64,000 bases of DNA from Paralithodes platypus (GCA_032716605.1 CM064518.1:47275274-47339273), one strand, 5' to 3'; counted from the first letter of the stretch, positions 31,268 to 43,812 are shown. The notes: a model not told the origin generated them from the sequence alone. Numbers and translations are program-made.

Positions 31268-33195
31268 TGGGGTTAAATGATGCGGTAAATCGAATGGAAT
31301 AGGTTAGAAAGTTGTAACGTTAATATAGGTGGTGAATTAGGAAGTTATTGGGTGGGTAAGGCACCAGGCAGTCAGACTTAACCAGAGCGCGTGGATCACC
31401 AAGTCCTTCAATATCTACATTATTGGGTTATTACTCGAGTTTCCATTATTTTTAAGCATTCATATAAAACGGAATATATAAATGAATGTATAATTGTATG
31501 AAAGAACAGATCATTTCAACTACATTTACTTATACTTGACGTTTTATGAATAGAGCAGCACTAATTAATTCATATCTTTCGTAAAACTCGAAAATTTAAA
31601 ATTCTGAGAAATTTAATTTCTCTAAATAATTTGAACTACCTATTGGCAAAGTCTCAGCCTTGTAACTCAAAAACTGCAAAAGTTAATGGACTTTCAAATT
31701 TGTGACTGAAAATTTCGGTTTCTGGCTCAGGGAAAGCGAATTTGGAGAATCTGACCCAAGTCCAGCAAAGAAAAAAGTGTAAAGAAAGGGTAAAATGATG
31801 CGGTAAATCGATTGGTGTAGGTTAGAATGTCGTAGCGTTAATTTGGGCTTGGTGATTTTGGGCGTTTTGGGCGGTTTTGGGTGACTCAGGCAGGCAGCCG
31901 GCCTCAGGACCAACGCGCGGGCGAGTTTTATATACCACCCAGTTCCGTGTAGATATTTAAATGCAACTCGGTTCTTTATACTATCAACATATTCCGGACT
32001 TTGTATGTACTTAATTCATAGTTAGATATTATATGGTTTTATCTATATATTTTTAAGATACGTACGGTACTTTGTAAACATTTCATTCGAGTATTGTAGA
32101 TTGTTTATAAATAATTAATAGTGTGTCCTGTTGCTATACTGTTCATATTTAAAGAAATAATCATAAGGTATATAGCTGATCATCCTTTCATTATTATTGC
32201 TTGATAATTACATTCGAATTATATAATGAAAAACTAACAAAATTAACTTAAAATGCACGATTTATGAATAGAGTCACACAAATATGTCTATCTTTCGTAA
32301 TAATCACAATTAAAGAAATCTGAGCAAGTCATAATCTATACATAAGGATAACTATAGGTTGTAAAATTATCAACCTTGTATTTTATATACTGCACAAATT
32401 AATGAACTACGAAATTTGTGACCAGAAAATGCGATGTGTGGGCTTATGAGTGAGAATAGGGAATAACCATGGCTATTTTTTACAAAGATACTATATTATT
32501 AAATGTTAAATGATGCGGTAAATCGAATAGAATAGGTTAGAAAGTTGTAGTGTTAATATAGGTTGGTGAATTAGGGTGTTTTGAGTGGATAAGGCACCAG
32601 GCAGTCAGACTTAACCAGAGCGCGTGGATCACCAAGTCCTTCAATATCTATATTATTCAGTTATTACTCGAGTTTCTAATAGTTTTAAGCATTCATATAA
32701 AACGGAATATATAAATGAATATATAATTGTGTGAAAGAACAGATAATTTCAACTACATTTACTTATACTTGACGTTTTATGAATAGAGCAGCACTAATTA
32801 ATTCATATCTTTCGTAAAACTCAAAATTATAAAAATCTGAGAAAATTAATTTCTCTAAATAATTTGAACTACCTAATGGCAAAGTCTCAGCCTTGTAACT
32901 CAAAAACTGCAGAAGTTAATGGACTTTCAAATTTGTGACTGAACATTTCGATTTCTGGCTCAGGGAAAGCGAATTTGGAGAATCTGATACAAGTCCAGCA
33001 AAGAAAAAAGTGTAAAGAAAGTGTCAAATAATGCGGTAAATCGATTGGTGTAGGTTAGAATGTCGTAGCGTTAATTTGGGCTTGGTGATTTTGGGCGTTT
33101 TGGGCGGTTTTGGGTGAGGCAGGCAGCCGGCCTCAGGACCAACGCGCGGGCGAGAGTTTTATATACCACCCAGTTCCGTGTAGATGTTTAAATGT
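31268..33195 (+). repeat. 1.24-kb tandem duplication with two sub-repeats per unit
   Basis: 31268-31945 recurs as 32508-33195: shared gatgcggtaaatcga, ggcaccaggcagtcagactt, accagagcgcgtggatcacc, then gatgcggtaaatcgattggt and gcagccggcctcaggaccaa. Within each unit the block starting gatgcggtaaatcga occurs twice, about 520 bases apart. Each unit ends with ttttatataccacccagttcc. No protein recognised; a duplicated regulatory or 5' region is one possibility. Confidence 0.8.
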
Positions 33196-33407
33196 AACTC
33201 GATTCTTTTTACATATCCCGCATTTCATACGTAATTCATAGTTGGATATAACATTGTTTTATCTATATATTTTTTAGATACATACTTTGTAAATATTTCA
33301 GTTGGGTATTTTAGATAGTTTATAATTTATTAATATAGTAATATATTTATATCTCGTACTGTGTAAATATTTCTTAGTCTTATATTTTTTCTTTTTCTCT
33401 ATTTCAG

Positions 33408-33529
33408 GATTTGAGTTGGTGATTGTATCCCACCATCACCTAACTATGGCCAACTCACCGGAAGCTACCAACACCACCCGAACTATGGACTCTGCCTGCC
33501 AACACACATCAACCTACCAACTGTCTGGG
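33408..33529 (+). CDS. Candidate small exon with ATG, phase-0 donor
   Basis: A strong pyrimidine tract (tctttttctctatttcag) ends at 33407 and GTAAGT donor begins at 33530. ATG at 33446 gives 28 codons (MANSPEATNTTRTM...) ending exactly in phase 0. The next acceptor (33923) opens in the same phase. The peptide is Thr-rich and no domain is recognised. Both exons begin gatttgagttg, pointing to exon duplication. Unproven without transcript data. Confidence 0.35.
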
Positions 33530-33923
33530 GTAAGTTACTGTCCAACTCATTATACTATATCATTATACTCTGTTCTGTTGCTATACTGTTCATATTAATT
33601 GTTTTCAAGTACATTGGGGTTTGTAATTAATGAGTAATGTTAAAAACGGGGTGTTACTTAATTCATATTTTCACCAACCCACCAATTAACTTACAAATAA
33701 ACATAATTAATTAAATACAAATATATATCTTTTCAACCTTTCATTAAAAGTGCTTGATAATTAGCATCGTATATCCTTGCTTAGAAACTCTTGTAACTTA
33801 AAACAATAAATTTGAAAATTAAAATCTAAGAGTTTGCCTACTTGTCGTGAACAGAGTATAAATAGATTTTTTTGTTTATGGTGTTTACGATCTCAAATTA
33901 ATGTTTTTATTTCTTATTTCCAG

Positions 33924-34121
33924 GATTTGAGTTGCTGCCTGTGGACTCTGCCAACACTACGAGACTGCCCTGTGGACTCTGCCGACGCTACGAGACTGCC
34001 CTGTGGACTCTGCCGACGCTACGAGACTGCCCTGTGGACTCTGCCAACACCTCGAGACTGCAACACCATCCGGACACGAGGGGAGTGTTATTCTTGTTTT
34101 GTTTGTAGTCGTAGGTCGTAG
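33924..34121 (+). CDS. Candidate terminal exon built on a 32-bp tandem repeat
   Basis: Acceptor ttcttatttccag ends at 33923. In phase 0 the exon is open for 65 codons to TAG at 34119-34121. Four near-identical 32-base units (ctgtggactctgcc followed by gacgctacgagactgcc) lie at 33937-34064. Since 32 is not a multiple of three, each unit is read in a new frame (LWTLPTLRDC, then VDSADATRLP, then GLCRRYETA, then LWTLPTPRDC). The tail is Cys-rich (ECYSCFVCSRR). Low confidence that it is translated. Confidence 0.3.
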   Translation, partial: DLSCCLWTLPTLRDCPVDSADATRLPCGLCRRYETALWTLPTPRDCNTIRTRGECYSCFVCSRRS

Positions 34122-34142
34122 TCGTAGTTGTAGTAGTAGTTG

Positions 34143-34500
34143 CATGGTATGAATGTGGCATGGTATGAATGATGCGTGTTAGGTTAGGGTTAGGTTAGGA
34201 GTAGTCGTAGTATGTAGTCGTAGTAGTAGTCGTAGTATGTAGTCGTAGTAGTAGTCGTAGTATGTAGTCGTAGTAGTAGTCGTAGTATGTAGTCGTAGTA
34301 TGTAGTCGTAGTATGTAGTCGTAGTAGTAGTCGTAGTATGTAGTCATAGTATGTAGTCGTAGTATGTAGTCGTAGTAGTCGTAGTATGTAGTCGTAGTAT
34401 GTAGTCGTAGTATGTAGTCGTAGTAGTAGTCGTAGTATGTAGTCGTAGTAGTAGTCGTAGTATGTAGTCGTAGTTGCATGGTATGAATGGTTTGTGTTAG
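34143..34500. repeat. GTAGTCGTAGTAT microsatellite
   Basis: Tandem combinations of gtagtcgtagtatgtagtc and gtagtagtc, flanked on both sides by catggtatgaatg and gtgttaggttagg, so the flanks are themselves duplicated. The minus-strand open frame of Tyr/Asp/Thr repeats is an artefact. Confidence 0.9.
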
Positions 34501-34859
34501 GTTAGGCTAATCTATTTTTCCCTTTCAGATGAAATAGGGCTTTATTACTTTTACTAATCTTTGCTATTCTTATTAATTCACAGCTTTGTTGTTTTGATGA
34601 TGTCCCCCTTCCCCTCTTCCCCCCTGAGTTGGTCGCCCCTCCTTCAGCTTCAATATTTGTCTTTGCTTTAATTTAATGACTGTTTGCCTTTAACGTAGCT
34701 TATATATATTCCGCCATTGTACCGGGTCAAATAATATCTTTGCATCACTTGAATTCATTACTCTTGTATTTGCTTTAACGTTAACTTATGATATACTGTA
34801 TACACACCGTTTTTGTACCGCGTATAATATTATATATCGTCTTTGTCACGCGAACATTA

Positions 34860-36100
34860 CTTAATAAAAAAAAAAAAACGAACTTATATCTTTTCTTGAT
34901 CACTTTATTGTAAGCTATGACTTTTATAACTGATGAAAACTTAGAAAAATAGTTTTCAATTATAAATAAAGTTCCAATATATGGACTTAGAAATAAAAAG
35001 AAAAAAATATGAAACTATCTAAATAAAAGAGAACTCACACAATAAACTGACTTAGAATTTAATTAACTTAGAAAAACTATACTTGAAAAACTTAGCCCCA
35101 TGCTAAGAAAAAGTACTTATAACTTATACAAAAATTATTAACTTGAACATTGACGAAATATGAAGAGAACCAAGATAATTAACTTAGAAAAAAATCATAC
35201 TTGAACTTATACATTTTGAAACAGGAGCAACAAAAATATCATGGATATTAAAAACAGCATAATTATATCAACTTAGTTTTTTATTGATCAGAGACAGACA
35301 TACATTTGTATATATAATAAACAAAAATGCACCTACAGGATACAGATATATATTTTGAATACTTATATAATACCAGTAAAGGTAATTATTATATATATTA
35401 TGAAGTCTATTCTTTGGGAAGTACATCTTTATAATCTTCCATAATGATTTCTTTGGCTAATTTCCATGGCTTCGGACATTTTTCATATAGCATTATTTTG
35501 GATTTTAAGCCTATTATAGTTTCATTGGCAATGCAGCTTGGCATTTCTTATCTTTGATTTCAGTTTAAAAAAAATATTTCATAGCCAAGCTTTTAAGTAA
35601 TGCTTTTAAGGAATACCTTTATAATCTTGTTTTCATAGCCAAACTTTTAAGGAATACTTCTAATAATCTTTTTAATTTTCTTAAGTGTACGGTCCTTTAT
35701 ATTTCTTACTTCTCAGGTATAATCCAGTTGACCAGCTAGCATAACATCTAGTAGTCTACACCACCACTATCCTATCTCCCACCAGGCAGTACAGAGGTAA
35801 GCCTGTCTTAACTATACTCAGTTTCTGTTCAGCGGACGGTAAATTGAATCTGTGGAGCTGATTTATCGATAATTAATGGAAAATATGAAACTACGATGTC
35901 TCTGCATCATATCAAGACTAAGTTTATATATTTAGCACCATATTTCACTCAAAAATCTTCAAAATACCAAATCTTTATGGGAACTTTGCAATATACCGTC
36001 AGTTGAAAAGAAAGACTAACTAATATATAATCTAACCATAATGAACAGTTTATTAATTAGTAGGGTTTATTACTCTTGAAACTAGCTTAGGTTGGTTTCT
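34860..36100. other. No gene recognised; AT-rich
   Basis: 34915-35240 is a loose array of aacttagaaaaa-like motifs. 35560-35660 contains a local doublet (atagccaagcttttaag and atagccaaacttttaagg). No supported exon. Confidence 0.45.
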
Positions 36101-36179
36101 ATAATAAGAGTTTCTTCCCGTTGTGTGTGATGTGAATATGTTTTGTTAATTGGAGTAGGGATGTTGGCAAAATTATAAT

Positions 36180-36730
36180 CTATTAAGTCAGTTGGCATTG
36201 TGGTCATGTGTGTATTGGAAGTGTAGCGTGATGTGGATGTTGGCAGAGTACGTGATCAAAGTAGGGTAGGGATATATTCAATAAGTGACTAAGGGTGTAT
36301 GCTTAAGTGTTAATAGTGTATGGGCAAAGTAGGCGAAGGTAGTGATATGCTGATTAAGTGTGTATGAGGGTTGGCAAAGTGATTAAATGTGTGTACGACT
36401 GTTGGCAAAGAAAAGTGTGGATTGTTGGCAGATGTGTTGACAATCATTGAACCTAAATGTTGGCAGCGTGATTTAGTGTGTTGGTGATTACGTGGTGTAT
36501 AGGTTTTTTATAATTTAATCATTGAAGGTATAATGCAACTGGAAAATGTACACTAAATTAGCTTATGTATTGGCAGTGCTATTTGCTGTATTGGCAGTGT
36601 ACTTGGTGGATTGGCAGTGATATTTGGTGTGTTGGTAGGGTTATATTGATGTGTTGATAGTGTACGTTGTGTGTTGGCAGTGATTTAGTGTGTTGGCAGT
36701 GATTTGGTTTGTTGGCAGTGTTCGGTGTTC
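36180..36730 (+). repeat. Degenerate array of TGTTGGCAGTG motifs
   Basis: gttggcagtg, gttggcaaag or gttggcagag occurs more than a dozen times at irregular spacing, densest at 36560-36725 (gtgtgttggcagtgatt). TTGGCA is an NFI half-site, but a satellite origin is the simpler view. Confidence 0.6.
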
Positions 36731-37636
36731 TCAATAGGACATGTGAAAGTCTCAAAGTAGTGCCTATGCCAAAGTTATAAATCTTGAAGGAATCAAGTGA
36801 CTGGAACTATGTGTACATTAGGATTCAATCTAGTCTCTCCATGTATTTGTTTTTACTGATCTTATCCCATATAACGATTAGTTATTTTAAGTTATATATA
36901 TTTAAGTTATATTAGCATGATATGTTATGTAATCTGAATTTAACTACTGTATATATGAAATTACTGTGGTCATTAAGCTATCTATTCATGAACTTTATCT
37001 CTACCGATCTAGTCTTTCCATATAACTGTTCCTAGGTGTATATCTATCCTATGTAACTATTGCTATTTGCCTGCTTCTCCCTAACCCATGTAACTCTTCC
37101 TACCTACCTCTCCAAGAATCTAGATATATTAGATATGGAAAGTCATCCCTCCTCACCCAGTAATTTTATTTTGCAGTTCGTTTCGTGAACTTGCCCTTTT
37201 CTATTATCTGGCAATGTATTCCAATATTTCAAAATATAAATTTAGATTTTATTAGAATTTGTAAATATATTCTAAATTTATCGAGGGTAATCATTTATTG
37301 AAACTTTTTTTCTATGCATTCCAAACTTAATATTAATCATTGATATGATGTTCATTATCTAAAAAATATCTACGATATTGGATTACAATAACTCGTTAAT
37401 TTGTTTTATTCAAAGTTAAAATGAATAACCATCTTTCAGAAATGTATAAGATTGATCTACAATATTGGATTACATCAACAGGTTGGAATCAATAGTCATG
37501 ACTTTCATTGTAAGATTTTATTTTTTAAATAGCGTATCCTCCATTAGTCCAGGTTCCTTAGTCTGGTCACAGCAGGGCAGCACATCTGTAAAAAGAAGAC
37601 AATATTGAGGCACCAGAAATAAAATAGTTTCAAGTA

Positions 37637-37965
37637 AGGGGGTAGAGGGGGGGTCTTGAGGGAGGGGGGGGTAGGGGGGGGTCTTGAGGGGGAGGGGGGT
37701 CTTGAGGGGGCAGGATAGGGTGGGGGGGTTCTGATGGGGGGCCTGATGGGGAGGAGGGGGGGTCCTGAGGGGGCTAACGGGGGGGTCCTGAGGGGGGTAA
37801 GGGGGGGTCCTGAGGGGGGTAAGGGGGGATCCTGAGGGGGGGGGGGTCCTGAGGGGGAGGGGTGGGGGGTCCTGAGGGGGGTGGGGGGTCCTGAGGGGGA
37901 CCCAAGAGGGGGGGGGGGGGGGGGCGAGGCGACCCAGACGGGGGGGGGGGGGAAATCAGGGGTTC
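37637..37965. repeat. G-rich minisatellite (GGGGGTCCTGA units)
   Basis: About fifteen units of gggtcctgaggggg and gggtcttgaggggg with G runs of 5 to 16. Strong G-quadruplex potential on the plus strand. Just left, ctgtaaaaagaagac on the complement forms a splice-acceptor-like tttttacag. Confidence 0.9.
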
Positions 37966-38235
37966 TAGATCAATATTTCAATTTCAATATTATTTTCACA
38001 TTCCTCAAAACCATTCCACCACCCGCTACGAATCTTCCCCTTCCCTTCCCATCCCTGGTAGTTCATCCTATCCCCATCCCAGATCATTTGGTTTCGGTCC
38101 TATTCTGGATTTGTGTAGTCTATTCCTGCTAATCTAGTCTACCTGTTCTATTGTGTCTGGTGTTCTATTTTGTATTTTATTGAATTCCCCTCCACCCACC
38201 CCTGGTACATCAGCGCCCTCCCTATTCCCCCCCCC

Positions 38236-38670
38236 CCCCCCCCCCCCCGTCACACACACACAAGAAAAGTCAAGATTATTTTGTATTTATATATTTATTT
38301 GTATTGTCAGGAAGCAGTCAGTCAAGAAGTCATCTGTGTCCAGCCTTGGTATCGGCAGCAAACCACCGGGGATCGAAAGAAGTTAGCAGTGAGGATAAAA
38401 ACAAATTTGATAGAGGTCTAGGGGGCAAACTAAAAGATCTCCCCTTAAGGCATCAAAATTGGTGATTGCTTGACGAAATGGTAGGGACGACAACGGAGAC
38501 TGAATGACTACGGGAAAACAACATCAATAACAGCAACGACATCAATAACAGCAAGAACAGCAACAACATCAATAACAGCAACAACGACATCAACAGCAGC
38601 AACGAAATGAACATCAACGACATAAACAGCGACGACATAAGAGAAAGCATCCTCAACAGCAAAGCGAGAG
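38236..38670. other. Poly-C run, MITE-B tip and AAC/ATC repeat
   Basis: C run at 38229-38248; the 3' tip of a MITE-B (tagaggtctagggggcaaac to atctccccttaa, ending 38448); then a degenerate aacagcaacgacatc repeat at 38520-38640. Flanking open frames look compositional. Confidence 0.6.
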
Positions 38671-39327
38671 ACGGCACCATTGCAGCAGACAACAGCGAAG
38701 ATTCGGTGAGCAAAACTAAATATTGTTGTATGGGAAAAACAGGTCAGTCAGTCAGTACCTAACTTCATTAATAAGTCAAGGGGAATAAGAGGCCCCAGAG
38801 AAAAGGAAAATGTTAGATTGAGATCGAAAATAGTGTGCCCATCAAAGTAGGCCACCCTTCATTCACTCATCAGTATACTCCAAATTACCTGCATCACTAA
38901 GTAAAAATTAACTTTCCATTAAATGTGAATTATTAGAATTTTGATGGCCAAGACAAAAAAATATTAGTAGCAGCAAATTATACTCGATAACTAATGGGAT
39001 TATATAAATTAAATTAGGTAGTAAAATTATATATTATACCAAAGAACTGTAAACTGCTAATCAATTATAAAACTTATTAATATGATTATTCCGGAGTTGG
39101 GCAAACACTGGAGAATAAGGTTTGGTTTTAAATATGCTTTTAACAGGATTGTGCAATACTTTCTCGTAGCATGAAGTGATTACTGAATTTATTTTATTTT
39201 ATCAGACTACAAACAAAACAATGCCAGCTGTAGAATACAATGATCAGACGTTAAAGTCTTCGTGGTTATTGGTTATATATTTTGGTTTATTGTTTTTATT
39301 TATTCTTACTTTTATTATTATATTAGT

Positions 39328-39500
39328 TTTGTTTGGTCCCTAGACTTCCATCAAGCTTAATACCCACAAAATTCCCTTTCACGATCAATTTGTAGGCTAC
39401 ATTTTTAGCAGAAAAACTCACGGCCGAAGGCCGGTTTCTTTTTTCTACCAAGATATGCACAAATTTACCTCTAAGGAGGATCTTGGCGGTATTTTTTAAG
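39328..39500. mobile_element. MITE-B fragment folded back on itself
   Basis: Minus-orientation text (ccctagacttccatcaagct, ggccgaaggccggtttc) is followed directly by plus-orientation text (ttctaccaagatatgcacaa, aggatcttggcgg). This gives two opposed copies of the twin-hairpin end. Confidence 0.5.
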
Positions 39501-39949
39501 CTCAGGGAATCTGATGTCCCTTGGCGAGTATTTTGTAGGATCATAATGCCACGTTTATTAGTCGGAAAAAACAACTGACATTAGCATTCCATTTTACCTA
39601 TTACAGCAAGTTAGTTTGTTTTCCAGTCGAAGATCAGGTTTCAAATTATTTTCCATTATTTCAAAGTTAAAGTTTGTTATCTGGAGTTACATTGATTTAG
39701 TTTTGTATAAAGTTATACCTATATTTATCTTGTTGAAAGTTTTACTATGATTCTTTTTTGCTACAGTGGCATTGATAATTTGTATCGGTAGAGTTAACTT
39801 AGATATATTTATTAATATTAATGTTTTACAAGCAAAGCAATACAGTTGTATATTACATCAAAGTCAAGTAATAATATGTCTTAAGACTCCAGTGTTTTGC
39901 ACATCTAATATAAACTTGTTGAATTTACTTTACATTATTACAGGGAATA

Positions 39950-40022
39950 GGTCCGCTTGAGGGTATTCTGTGTATGGCTACCCTCATTAGGAAGAGTAAG
40001 GCGTCCGGCAATAGATAGCTAG
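39950..40022 (+). mobile_element. LINE R 3' tip
   Basis: ggtattctgtgtatggctac, then aggcgtccggcaatagatag: the same 3' end as 14203 and 10095, with no coding part. Confidence 0.55.
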
Positions 40023-40289
40023 AATTATTCATTAGTATATTATACAATCTAGTATACTAGTATTCTATCCAACTTAGAAGGGGAAATTCGTACATTTGGC
40101 AACACTGATATTACAATAAAATTACAACAATGACATTACAACAACATTTAAAGAATGTATGAAAAGTCAATTAAAGTAATATATACCCTTTGGAGGCATA
40201 TTGGTAATGACAAACTCATAAGGATAGAATGGTATATCTAATAACCAAGTTAGATCAATTCATATACAATAGTCTATTAATTATATCTA

Positions 40290-40440
40290 AAATTACTAGA
40301 GTAAACAAGCTACGATTTTTACCAATTGGGAAGAGTCAGCCAGGAAATAGTAGTGGCACTTTACAACCCATTTGCTCTTACAATTTTTGAGTTACAAAAG
40401 TTAAGGTAAAGATTTCTGACCTAAATATAGTGAATGACAT
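40290..40440 (+). mobile_element. MITE-C, diverged copy
   Basis: ttaccaattgggaagagtca, gccaggaaatagt, ccatttgctcttac and ttttgagttacaaaa match the complete MITE-C at 57709. Tips eroded. Confidence 0.55.
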
Positions 40441-40751
40441 TTACCTATTTTATTCCATTGATTTTAAAGTGCAATCAACCCTAACTTACTCCTGGGAAAA
40501 CACTCACTAAGGGATGGCCAAGGCAAATATTTCTCAAGGTTACTTTATTCTGACAAAACTTCTCAGGATCTTTTAACAGTTACGTAATGCGAGCGCTAGT
40601 GAATTATGTGTGGTATTTCATTATTATGTTTAGTATTTTGAGTATTGTTATTATTTTTCATATTTGGATTATTATTAGGTATTATTGTTGTTATTATTAT
40701 TATTATTATTTTACCCTATTTCGTGATCTTTATTTTATGTTAACACCCTAT

Positions 40752-41110
40752 CCCTTAACCCTTTTATTCAAATGACAAATTTCTGACTCACCATAGCTAC
40801 TTTCAGACGCATTTATTCAACTTAGGAAGGACCGTCGAGTTAGAGGGTTTGAGGGGGTTATCTTAACTAGGATTCCCAGTTTAGTTAGATCCAGCAGTAT
40901 CAATGTTGTAGTGAAGCATTCTAATAATTTTGATTTTGATTAGTTATTTTGCCTTTATATTGTCTTTGTCCCAGTTTTGGTTTGTTTGCAAGTTTTAAAT
41001 TTAAATTTTAAACAATACGATTACAAATTATATTCTGGCCAACAGTTGACAATGTTATTCAGATTAGAAGAGACCTGTTGGATTCTAAGGGTAGATACAA
41101 CATGCAGCCT
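40752..41110. mobile_element. MITE-A half elements and K block
   Basis: 40752-40862 is a single arm (ttaacccttttattcaaatg to gagggggtta). 40935-41020 is the K retroposon block (tgcctttatattgtctttgt, ttggtttgtttgcaagtttt). 41030-41095 is another MITE-A arm remnant. Confidence 0.5.
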
Positions 41111-42650
41111 ACCCCATGGATTCCTGGTGGTACTTAACTGATCCACATCGTCTTGTGGTAGCCAGAATAACAGGCATTTGTTGACCTTATCATATTTTAG
41201 CTTTTTAATTCTTCACAATATATTACGACAAATTAGGTTATATTTTGTTACCTCGAGACTATATTCTTCAACTTAGGAAAGGCCTGTCAGTTACAGGATT
41301 AATTTACATATTCTTTACCCCTTTCATACCCAGTGGTCCTCCCAAAGCTGAGTAAAATTAGCTGGTTGTAATATATATGACAAAATCGTCAAATTATTTA
41401 AGATTCAGAAATATTCTTAATCACAATTGACAAATATTTATCCTAAATTTACTTTCCCCATTTTTTTTTTTTTTTTTTTTTTTTTGTGCAATCACCAGTT
41501 ATTTTGAATATTTGTTAATTATAAAACTAGGGTTTTCCATAGACATAAGCGATAGTTTTCCACACCAGAGGATTCGGTAGCCCTCACATTATGTACTTGT
41601 TCAAGACTAAGTTTGGTATCTATTCACGGTATGTTTTATTGTATCAAAAGCTCTTCATCCAACGCCTCTACTTAATTTGACATCTTTAATATGAATGCTG
41701 ACTTAGCTTAATGATTTTCAAGTACTAATTTACAAGAAACTATATTGAAAGTAGTTAAAATAGGACTTCAGAGGCTATCAACCCTATTGGATCATTAAGC
41801 CAGCACACTAAGTCAAGAATATGCCTCCGAGAGAATTCTAATCCCTTGTTTGGTGATAGTAAAAAAATAATTAAATATAAACAAATGACTGCAAGCTAAA
41901 TGTTTAGCCTACCTATAGTGAGCCGAGTATAGTTAATTTAGCCTGTTTTCACCATTCACCCATTTCCACATTTCTCAAATTGGAAATAATCCGTTATATA
42001 ATGCCTAAATAATTATAATAAGTGTTGCCATATGTACGAAATGCTTTAAATTGGTTAGATAAAGCTGCTACTTATACTACTGTGACTGTCCACCACTATG
42101 AGAGTTCCGTATGGAACTCAGTGGTCTGGTTAATCTGCTCTACATAACTAACTAATTAACCACTTATGATAGTCTATGGAATAATTTGAAGTTTCTTGGG
42201 CATTATTATACTGCTCTATTTCAGCCGATTTGTTAAGATTTTAAGACCAGTGTACAGTACAGTACAGTACAGTAAGTCAAGTATAATATTGTTGTTAAAT
42301 AGTTTAGCCATACCAGAGTTTTGACAAATTTAAGTTTACAAACTAGTTTCGAAATTATAAGATTGACATTTCAAAATAGCTTTTATGCCACAATAACTTA
42401 ACTGAATGTCACCAAATCCCATCTTAAGAATTATAACATTTTAACTAAATTTCAGGATAATGAGTTATCGTCGACCACTCAACGAGATTAATATTTTAAG
42501 TAGTAACCATCAATATCAATAATAGCTTGATGGTTTATGATAAAGCAACTAGTTTAGTATTTGTCATAAATGACAGTCCGCCCAATGTGACAAAAGGGCA
42601 ACCAAGATTAATTTAGTATCCATAGCGATCTTATACCTCAAATTAAAGTT
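41100..42650. other. No gene recognised; retroposon fragments
   Basis: A MITE-A remnant near 41320-41370, a T run 41461-41485, and a K-family segment 41755-41850 shared with 61835-61930. A SINE piece at 42085-42150 (gttccgtatggaactcagtg, gtctggtta) is related to the 8783 insert. CAGTA repeats at 42250-42273. Confidence 0.5.
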
Positions 42651-42661
42651 TTAAATATTTA

Positions 42662-42854
42662 AGACAGACTTTATAGAACAAACTTCAAAATATTCCACTG
42701 CATAGACTTTCACAATAGGCATAAATATACATGTAAGTGACACACCGATATGCAGAGGTGACGCACTGCTATTGCAGAGGTGAGATGGAGGCGTTTGGTC
42801 ACAAGTCTTCATCCATCTCTTGTCCCCCCCCATGGCTGGACATCTACCATACAT
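42662..42854 (-). other. Acceptor-preceded open segment, minus strand
   Basis: Complement: gacctgttgtttcag then ATGTATGGTAGATG. Open for 64 codons from that ATG to TAA near 42657 (MYGRCPAMGGDKRWMK...). No family recognised and no polyadenylation signal evident. One of five minus-strand acceptors noted between 37.5 and 55.8 kb. Confidence 0.2.
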
Positions 42855-42921
42855 CTGAAACAACAGGTCAGTATTACCAACATTGATCTCCATAACGTCA
42901 TTAAGTAAAGTCATCACTGCA

Positions 42922-43229
42922 TTAAGGGGAGGGTATATTTCTGGAAGTCTTCGCTCTCATGTGTAGCCCCACTTGTTTTGAAGTGACAAGACTTTCGACC
43001 TATTTACCTTTCGGTCAATTTCATAATCAATTCGAAGACCTTTTGTGCCATTTAGGTGTATTCTTTCCTGGCGAGCGACAGCAAGCCTGTAGTTTACGAA
43101 GAACCGGCCTTTGGCCGGCCATTTTTCTATCGAACAGTGTACAACTTTTTCTCGAGTCTTGGGGGTATTAGTACACAGTATGCTTGGAGATCTAGTGAGC
43201 AAACTAAGGAAAATTATAACTCCCCTTAA
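42922..43229 (+). mobile_element. MITE-B, full copy joined to MITE-A
   Basis: ttaaggggagggtatatttc to cctccccttaa-like end; includes gcgagcgacagcaagcc, cggcctttggccggcc and tttttctatcgaacagtg. The right TTAA (43226-43229) is shared with MITE-A. Confidence 0.85.
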
Positions 43230-43438
43230 CCCCTTCAGCACAATGACTTCTTTTTAACTTTGATTCTGGTTAAAACTAACTATTTTATGCAGTTTCTGAA
43301 GGACCTGTGTTATTCAGAGGGTTTACTAGGATTCTATGTACCCCTTTTAGTCGTATAGATAGATTATAAGCTGAAAAGAATCTTCTAATGGTAGCCAGAA
43401 TAAGATGAAAATTAAGTCATGGTGCTGAAGGGGGTTAA
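43226..43438. mobile_element. MITE-A, full copy
   Basis: ttaaccccttcagcacaatg to ggtgctgaagggggttaa with TTAA on both ends. Inner arms ctattttatgcagtttctga and ttctaatggtagccagaata. Confidence 0.82.
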
Positions 43439-43659
43439 CGTTATCAATGGAAGAGTTACCATAGTTTCCTAGGCTAAATTATTCACCAAAAGTACGTACC
43501 TACCTAGCGACATGCTGTATATCCATTATAGTTCTCATAAATGTTTGAAAATATATAACAATCTGCTTTCCGTGATCTTTTAACATTAACTCCATATGAT
43601 CAGAAGTCTTGTGAGTTATGATTTTTTTTTTATTATGATTTTGTTTAATTATAATTGAG

Positions 43660-43812
43660 GCTTAAGGGGAGGGGGGATTTAAGTCTTTCTGGTCCCCATT
43701 CCCTCTAATGTTTAGCCCCTTTAGTTTTTTATGACGTTCGCCCCTTTAGTTTGGCGATTTTAAGACCTTAAGCCCCATTTGCCAATTTCACTACTAGATT
43801 TAGAACAGCTTA
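43660..43812 (+). mobile_element. MITE-B 5' part
   Basis: ggcttaaggggaggggggat, ctctaatgtttagcccc, then two of the internal units (tttaagaccttaagcccc). It breaks off before the hairpin region. A CT-rich tract follows at 43915-44075. Confidence 0.65.

Noticed and set aside
34195..34479. Tyr/Asp/Thr-rich 94-residue protein on the minus strand
   Set aside because: Direct translation of a GTAGTCGTAGTAT microsatellite, with no splice or start context.
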